NCBI GenBank assembly: GCA_900751665.1
Contig: CAADSV010000101.1
Span: 1-21,261 of the forward strand
DNA length: 21,261 bases
Direction of reading: 5' to 3'
Source of the DNA: an uncultured Collinsella sp.
GTDB taxonomy: Bacteria; Actinomycetota; Coriobacteriia; Coriobacteriales; Coriobacteriaceae
Part shown: piece by piece, positions 16,662 to 21,261 of the stretch
Position numbering within the stretch: the stretch's first letter is position 1
Layout of the letters: every line of letters begins with the position of its first letter
Notes under the pieces: model-generated
Told to the model about the DNA's origin: nothing
What the model saw: only the letters and a program-made list of their open reading frames with translations
Database searches by the model: none
Made by a program: the position numbers and the translations under genes

Positions 16662-17810
16662 TTAATCGAGGATGTCGTCGAGGGCACTCTTGATACGGTC
16701 GGTCACCGACTTCTTACCGGAGGCGACGTCATCGCCCATCTCGTCGGCAAAGGCGCGAAGCAGTTCGCGCTGCTTATTGGAGAGATTGGTGGGGACGACC
16801 ACGCGCAGCTGCACGACCAGACGACCGCGCGAACCGCCACCGCCGATACGCGGCATGCCGTAATTGTTAACGCTCACGGTGTCACCGTACTGTGTGCCGG
16901 CGGGAACCGTCACCTTGACGACCTCGTCAGGCATAATGCCCTCGACCTCAATCTCGCAACCGAGCGCGGCCTGCGCAATCGAGATATCACTCACCAGATA
17001 CAGGTCATCGCCATTACGCTTAAAACGCTCGTGGTCGGCGACACGCACGTTGACGATCAGGTCGCCCGACGGCTCGCCACGAAGGCCGGCCTCGCCAAAA
17101 CCGCTCACGCGCAGCTGGCGACCGGTCGAAACACCGGCGGGAATATCGATGTCAATCTTTTCGTGAGAAGGCGTGCGGCCCTGGCCATCACAGGTCTCGC
17201 AGGGATGATCGATAACCGTACCTTCGCCGTGGCAGTCGGGACAGGGCGAAGAGGACTGAACCTGGCCCAGGAAAGAACGCTGGACCGTCGTCACATAGCC
17301 TGTGCCGTGACAGCGGCTGCACTGCTTTTCGGTCGCGCCCTCGGCCTTACCGGTACCATTGCAGTCCTCGCAAGGGGCAAGACGGTCGTAGCTGATCGTC
17401 TTTTTGCAGCCGAGCGCCGCCTCCTCGAGCGTCACCGAAAGGGAGATGGCCATATCGCGACCGCGACGGCGCTCGCGACGGCTGCGAGCGCCACCACCGG
17501 CGCCTCCGCCAAAGAACGACGAGAACAGGTCGTCCATGCCCATGCCACCAAAGATATCGTTGATGTCGACATAGCCAGAGCCACCGGGGCCGTCAGCGGT
17601 GCCGTAACGGTCGTAGTTAGCACGCTTCTGCTCGTCGGAAAGAATGGAATAGGCCTCATTGAGCTCCTTGAACTTGGCCTCGGCCTCGGGGTCGTCCGAA
17701 ACATCCGGGTGTACCGTACGGGCTTTCTTTAGAAACGCGCGCTTAATCGTCCGCGCGTCGGCATCCTTGTCAACGCCAAGTACCTCGTAGTAATCCCTAT
17801 TTTCCGACAC
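16662..17810 (-). CDS. dnaJ: chaperone protein DnaJ
   Basis: This is the Hsp40 co-chaperone that delivers substrates to DnaK and stimulates its ATPase. The protein has 382 residues and the complete type-I layout: J domain 1-70 with HPD at 34-36; a Gly/Phe region (about 72-118) that is short and ends in a strongly basic run; four CxxCxGxG zinc motifs (CEDCNGTG, CSRCHGTG, CPDCHGEG, CETCDGQG) with cysteines at 147/150, 164/167, 190/193 and 204/207; and both C-terminal substrate-binding domains. I choose the GTG at 17810 because MSENRDYYEVLGV is a normal DnaJ start and AAGGA lies 7 nt upstream. It follows a second DnaJ-like gene with an 81-nt gap that may hold a promoter. No dnaK, grpE or hrcA is present in the window. 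Confidence 0.96.
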   Translation of the reverse strand: MSENRDYYEVLGVDKDADARTIKRAFLKKARTVHPDVSDDPEAEAKFKELNEAYSILSDEQKRANYDRYGTADGPGGSGYVDINDIFGGMGMDDLFSSFFGGGAGGGARSRRERRRGRDMAISLSVTLEEAALGCKKTISYDRLAPCEDCNGTGKAEGATEKQCSRCHGTGYVTTVQRSFLGQVQSSSPCPDCHGEGTVIDHPCETCDGQGRTPSHEKIDIDIPAGVSTGRQLRVSGFGEAGLRGEPSGDLIVNVRVADHERFKRNGDDLYLVSDISIAQAALGCEIEVEGIMPDEVVKVTVPAGTQYGDTVSVNNYGMPRIGGGGSRGRLVVQLRVVVPTNLSNKQRELLRAFADEMGDDVASGKKSVTDRIKSALDDILD

Positions 17811-17831
17811 GACCGAATCCTTCCAACTTTC

Positions 17832-17860
17832 ATTATTGTCACAGTGCGTCCTATACCCAA
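17832..17860 (-). promoter_or_regulatory. possible promoter of dnaJ
   Basis: On the minus strand TTGGGT (17860-17855) and AATAAT (17837-17832) are separated by exactly 17 nt. Transcription would begin about 15-20 nt before the Shine-Dalgarno and GTG start. Matches to consensus are moderate. I see no CIRCE-type or HAIR-type heat-shock operator in the gap. Confidence 0.35.
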
Positions 17861-17891
17861 GCTGGGCCAGGCGCAAACAGAGGGTTTGATG

Positions 17892-18995
17892 TTATTGCAT
17901 TCCGTACGGCGAAAGCACGGCCCGCTGCGAGCAGCTCGCGAACCAAACCGACACGAGCGCGAACATAAAACCGTTGGCAAATCCATTGGCAAACTGCATC
18001 GCACCGCGCTTCCACCACAGCAGGCTGCGATGAAGCACGCCGTCCGACAGCACCATGAACAAGCCCATGGCAAACGGAATGAAGCACATCATGGCAAAGG
18101 CCGAGAACACGCCCGAAATGGCAGACAGCACCAAAAACGGAGCGATGATGCCCATGAGGTAGAAGCCTGTGCGAGCCTTACCCTCCAGGCGCTCGGCCTC
18201 AACGTGCGCACGACCGACCAGGTCACCGCCAGAAGCGCCGTTCGTGCCGGCGTGACCCATGTTAGGGATGCGCACCTCGTCGCCATCATGCGTGCCGGCG
18301 GGAAACTCAATCGTCTGCTCGGAGGTCACACGGGTACGACCGCTGCCACCGCAATCGGGGCACGGATCGGCAACGACCTTGCCGGAACCGCCGCACTCGG
18401 GACAAACCGTCTGGAACGTGCCCGCACCAAACAGGAAGGACAGGTCGACATCGATATGGCCGCGACCACCGCAGCTCGGGCAGGTATGGGCATGCTCTGA
18501 CGAAACGGAGCCCGATCCGCCGCAATGTCCGCAGGTGTCAAAGCGGGTGTAGCGAACGGTCTTGTGGGCACCGCTCTTGGCCTCCTTGGCGTCGAGCTTG
18601 ATATCGACGACCACGTTGGCGCCACTCTCGGGGTTGTAGGCCGCCTGGCCGCGACGGGGCTGGCCCCAGGCGCCCCCGAAGGGGAAACCGCCGTCAAAGG
18701 GATTGCCGTAACCGGCGCTGCCGGCATAGCCACCGCCATAGGGCGAAGCCGTCGGTGCACCGGCAAAGGGATCGCCCGACCGCATGGCGTCGTAACGCGC
18801 ACGCTTCTGCTCGTCCGAGAGCACGGCGTAGGCCTCGGAAACCTCTTTAAACTTCTCCTCGGCATCCGGCTCTTTACTGACGTCCGGATGGAGCTTACGG
18901 GCCTTTTGCTGGAAAGCCTTTTGAATATCACGCGAGGTGGCATCCTTGGAGACACCAAGAATCTCGTAGTAATCTTTTTCGTTCATCGTCGCCAT
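17892..18995 (-). CDS. membrane-anchored DnaJ-like protein
   Basis: The protein has 367 residues. It begins as a type-I DnaJ: J domain (5-70, HPD at 36-38), a Gly/Phe/Tyr-rich region (74-120), and four zinc motifs CGHCGGSG, CPSCGGRG, CPECGGSG and CPDCGGSG (cysteines 155/158, 172/175, 198/201 and 212/215). The first substrate-binding domain ends near HVEAERLEG at 264-272. There the usual second domain and dimerisation region are replaced by a hydrophobic tail with about three membrane helices (277-297, 299-318 and 338-355) separated by a basic LLWWKRG. An HPD motif argues that it recruits DnaK, presumably at the membrane. The start is the ATG at 18995 with AGGAGG 9 nt upstream; a second ATG lies three codons on. 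It lies upstream of the conventional dnaJ and 58 nt after hemW. Confidence 0.9.
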   Translation of the reverse strand: MATMNEKDYYEILGVSKDATSRDIQKAFQQKARKLHPDVSKEPDAEEKFKEVSEAYAVLSDEQKRARYDAMRSGDPFAGAPTASPYGGGYAGSAGYGNPFDGGFPFGGAWGQPRRGQAAYNPESGANVVVDIKLDAKEAKSGAHKTVRYTRFDTCGHCGGSGSVSSEHAHTCPSCGGRGHIDVDLSFLFGAGTFQTVCPECGGSGKVVADPCPDCGGSGRTRVTSEQTIEFPAGTHDGDEVRIPNMGHAGTNGASGGDLVGRAHVEAERLEGKARTGFYLMGIIAPFLVLSAISGVFSAFAMMCFIPFAMGLFMVLSDGVLHRSLLWWKRGAMQFANGFANGFMFALVSVWFASCSQRAVLSPYGMQ

Positions 18996-19053
18996 GCGCG
19001 GCAACCTCCTGCTCACAGCAGCGTATATATTTCGGTAATTCTACCCGAGCGGC

Positions 19054-20286
19054 CTAGGCTAGATCCCAAAACAGCTCGAACAGCATATTTCCATCGAGCC
19101 AGCCCAAGTGGGTCGGCGCTAAACGGGCGCGGGCGCGACCTGCGATAACGTCTTTTGAGGTGCCGCCCCCCGCCTGTCCTTCAACATGATCGGGCGCCCA
19201 GGTGGCAAGGCCCAACTCGAGCGCACGGTCGCAGGCCGCCGCCAGCTCGTCTGCAGCAATCACGCTTGCCGAGTGAACCAACAGTTCGGGCCCAATGCCG
19301 CGCGTCATGCGGCAGGCGAGCATCAAATCCTCGGCCACCGCCTCGCGCTGCGACAGATACTCGGCATCAAAGGTCGTCGCGGCATCGTCGCGTTGTACCA
19401 GACGCACGCGATGCGCTTCGCCGCGAGCAGGCACGTCGGGATACAGCCCGGCCAAACGATCGAAATCCTCGGCGTCGAGCATACCGGCGGCAGAACGACC
19501 CAAACCCAAATAGCCCTGTCCGGTCCAATAGGCAATGTTGTGGGCGCATTCATGCCCATCGAGCGCGTAGCTCGCCACCTCATACGGATGGTAGCCCGCC
19601 GAACTCAGCCGCTCGCGCGCAACGTCCATGCATGCGGCTTGGAAATCCTCATCGGGCTCGAGCGACTCATCGCGGCACGCCATGCGATAGAGGGGCGTCC
19701 CCTCCTCGAGCGTGAGCGGGTAAACCGACACATGATGCGGAGCCGCCGTCAGCACGCCATCGAGCGTGCTCTTCCAACTCGCTGCGGTCTGTCCGGGAAG
19801 CCCACACATAAGATCGCACGACACGTCAAGCCCAGCGTTCTTGACCGTCGCGATGGCAGCGAGCGCCCGATCGGCATCGTGAATACGGCCAATCGCAGCA
19901 AGCTCGTCGTTGTCGAGGGTTTGGACTCCCAGAGAAATGCGCGTGACGCCCACCCCGGCAAGCGCCGCGGTGAGCTGCGAAGTCAACGACTCAGGATTAG
20001 CCTCGCAGGTAAACTCAACGGGCTTACACCACGCAGAGATACGCCGGGCGAGTTCTACCAGACGCTCCCCCGCCAGCGACGGCGTGCCGCCGCCAACATA
20101 GACGGTGCGGACCTGCGCAAGCGCCCCGGCGTCTCCAAAGGCATCGAGGCGTGCATACAGCTGCTCAAAATAGGCATCGAGCGCAGCGCTCAGGTCGCAC
20201 GGAGCGAAACTGCGCGAGTCAAAGTCGCAATAGCGGCATTTTTGAGCGCAAAACGGCACGTGCACATACAGCGCGGTAACGGCCAC
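19054..20286 (-). CDS. hemW: radical SAM haem chaperone HemW (coproporphyrinogen oxidase-like)
   Basis: The protein has 410 residues. It begins LYVHVPFCAQKCRYCDF, with the radical-SAM cysteines C13, C17 and C20 and the CDF that marks the HemN/HemW family. GGGTPS at 65-70, EANPE and RISLGVQT are typical blocks, and a HemN_C-like winged-helix region occupies about 325-405. Single-copy Gram-positive homologues of this length generally behave as HemW, a haem-binding protein that inserts haem into respiratory enzymes, and not as coproporphyrinogen III dehydrogenase. I cannot exclude the latter from sequence alone. The start is GTG at 20286 with GGAGG 7 nt upstream inside the last codons of dusB. 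In other Gram-positives hemW often precedes the hrcA-grpE-dnaK-dnaJ cluster; here only two dnaJ-type genes follow. Confidence 0.93.
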   Translation of the reverse strand: MAVTALYVHVPFCAQKCRYCDFDSRSFAPCDLSAALDAYFEQLYARLDAFGDAGALAQVRTVYVGGGTPSLAGERLVELARRISAWCKPVEFTCEANPESLTSQLTAALAGVGVTRISLGVQTLDNDELAAIGRIHDADRALAAIATVKNAGLDVSCDLMCGLPGQTAASWKSTLDGVLTAAPHHVSVYPLTLEEGTPLYRMACRDESLEPDEDFQAACMDVARERLSSAGYHPYEVASYALDGHECAHNIAYWTGQGYLGLGRSAAGMLDAEDFDRLAGLYPDVPARGEAHRVRLVQRDDAATTFDAEYLSQREAVAEDLMLACRMTRGIGPELLVHSASVIAADELAAACDRALELGLATWAPDHVEGQAGGGTSKDVIAGRARARLAPTHLGWLDGNMLFELFWDLA

Positions 20287-20288
20287 CC

Positions 20289-21261
20289 TTAAGCCTCCAG
20301 CGGATGAGCGGGCACCGACTCACCGGCGGCAAGCGCGGCCTCGCAGGCCACCACGTCGCACTCGATATCATCGACCAGCGCCATAAACTCCTCGTACGTG
20401 GAGCAGCGGACCACCCGAGCGCGCCAAGCGGCAGCATGAGGCATGCCCTTTAAGTACCAGCTTGCATACGTACGGGCGCGCGACATAAGCGGCAGAAGCT
20501 CGTGCGTCAACGTCAGGTGCTCACGCAAAGCCTCCAGGCGCTCGACCGAGGAGCGAGAAGGAACCGGCGTGCCATCGAGTGCAAGGGCTCGGGCATCGCC
20601 GAACACCCACGGATTGCCGTAGATTCCGCGCGCGATAAACACCGCGCTGGCACCCGAGCCGTGCAGATGCTCAGCAGCGTCCTCGGCCGAGAACACATCG
20701 CCCGAGCCAATCACGGGAATCTCGACGGCGTCGGCAACCTCATCGACGACAGACCAATCGGCCTGGCCCGTATAAAGTTGCGTGGCACAACGACCGTGCA
20801 CGGCAACTGCAGAGGCGCCCGCCCCTTCGAGCATCTGGGCAAACGTTGCGGCGTTGCGGTCCTCGGCATAAAAACCCTTGCGGATCTTCACGGTCACGGG
20901 AACATGCGCCGCGCCCACCGCTGCCTCGACAATCTTCTCGGCCAGGTCGGGCGTGCGCATGAGCGCCGAGCCCTCGCCCTTGGTTACGACCTTGCGAGCC
21001 GGACAGGCCATATTGATATCGATGAGCGACAGACGATCGCCCACGCGTTCCTCGACGGCAGCGACGGCACTCGCAAACTGATCGGGCTTAGAACCAAAGA
21101 GCTGCACGCAAATCTGCTGCTCCTCGACAGCCGGCAACACCAGGCGCCACGTCTTGTTGCTGGCATAGGCAAGGCCCGCCACGCTCACCATCTCGCTGTA
21201 GGCAAGATGGGCACCGCGACGGCGACACATGATGCGATAGGCGGGGGGGGGGTAGCCCCCC
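20289..21261 (-). CDS. dusB: tRNA-dihydrouridine synthase DusB, N-terminus cut off
   Basis: This flavin enzyme reduces uridine to dihydrouridine in tRNA. About 313 residues read cleanly from the codon at 21230. SEMVSVAGL, VQLFGSKPD and DINMACPARKV appear in order, the last with the catalytic cysteine (C76 counted from that Met). KIRKGF, AVHGRCATQLYTG, PVIGSGDVFS and FIARGIYGNPW line the TIM-barrel FMN site, and a helical tRNA-binding domain follows. The Met at 21230 is internal: the frame stays open to the window edge, and the preceding AYRIMC fits a DusB N-terminus. Upstream of that the sequence becomes a proline/glycine homopolymer where the family has its conserved MAGVTD region, probably a contig-end artefact. 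The gene ends CTG GAG GCT TAA, which carries the hemW ribosome binding site. Confidence 0.93.
   Translation of the reverse strand, partial: GGYPPPAYRIMCRRRGAHLAYSEMVSVAGLAYASNKTWRLVLPAVEEQQICVQLFGSKPDQFASAVAAVEERVGDRLSLIDINMACPARKVVTKGEGSALMRTPDLAEKIVEAAVGAAHVPVTVKIRKGFYAEDRNAATFAQMLEGAGASAVAVHGRCATQLYTGQADWSVVDEVADAVEIPVIGSGDVFSAEDAAEHLHGSGASAVFIARGIYGNPWVFGDARALALDGTPVPSRSSVERLEALREHLTLTHELLPLMSRARTYASWYLKGMPHAAAWRARVVRCSTYEEFMALVDDIECDVVACEAALAAGESVPAHPLEA

Noticed and set aside
15045..17732. An 895-codon open frame on the plus strand across mtaB and dnaJ
   Set aside because: It lies antisense to two well-recognised genes, its translation is rich in His, Arg, Ala and Gly with no domain, and long antisense frames are expected in high-GC coding DNA.
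17892..18190. The hydrophobic end of the DnaJ-like gene as the result of a frameshift
   Set aside because: The other frames show no remnant of a second DnaJ C-terminal domain, and the in-frame tail has well-formed membrane helices with a charged loop.
18996..19053. TAGAAT and TATATA boxes in the hemW to dnaJ-like gap as a promoter
   Set aside because: Both resemble a -10 box, and GGTA-GAAT-TACC is a small inverted repeat, but no -35 lies at an acceptable distance, so I do not list it as a feature.

Overview
The window is a gene-dense, high-GC block of core bacterial chromosome in which all 18 protein genes lie on the minus strand. Codon style, the set of protein families and the gene order suggest an actinobacterium of the class Coriobacteriia, most probably Collinsella or a close relative. 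That placement is inferred from family knowledge, since there is no rRNA gene to confirm it. I see no tRNA, rRNA, CRISPR array, insertion sequence or phage gene.

In the direction of transcription (high to low coordinates) there are four blocks. (1) 21261-15360: dusB (cut by the window edge), hemW, a membrane-anchored DnaJ-like protein, a conventional dnaJ and mtaB. These cover tRNA modification, haem-linked radical-SAM chemistry and chaperones. (2) 15379-11655: phoH, ybeY, dgkA, era and recO, a widely conserved cluster for rRNA maturation, envelope lipid recycling and DNA repair. It is joined to block 1 by the mtaB/phoH overlap. (3) 11516-8842: rpsO and pnp, each with a structured leader and a terminator-like hairpin behind it. 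(4) 8192-1: rnj (RNase J), ftsK, a RodZ-like protein, yajQ, rimO and pgsA (cut by the window edge). These cover RNA decay, chromosome translocation, cell shape and phospholipid synthesis. Most junctions are very tight, and in about half of them the Shine-Dalgarno of the next gene is written into the last codons or stop codon of the gene before it.

The only long gene-free stretch is 8193-8841, between pnp and rnj, and it holds the most unusual feature of the window. Two copies of one structured element lie there in opposite orientation, at 8381-8521 and 8656-8786. Each has a perfect long inverted repeat of 36 or 31 bp. The arms are unrelated in sequence between the copies, but they enclose an 80-nt core that is 69/80 identical. 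The differences are confined to an inner hairpin, which carries three compensatory base-pair changes. This looks like a repeated structured RNA or hairpin-DNA element whose fold is maintained. I cannot assign it to a known family without a search.

Other points of interest are a DnaJ-like protein that ends in predicted membrane helices instead of the second substrate-binding domain, an RGG-rich linker in the RodZ-like protein, a duplicated basic motif in the FtsK linker, competing hairpins in the rpsO and pnp leaders, and a homopolymer palindrome at the right end that looks like a contig-end artefact inside dusB.
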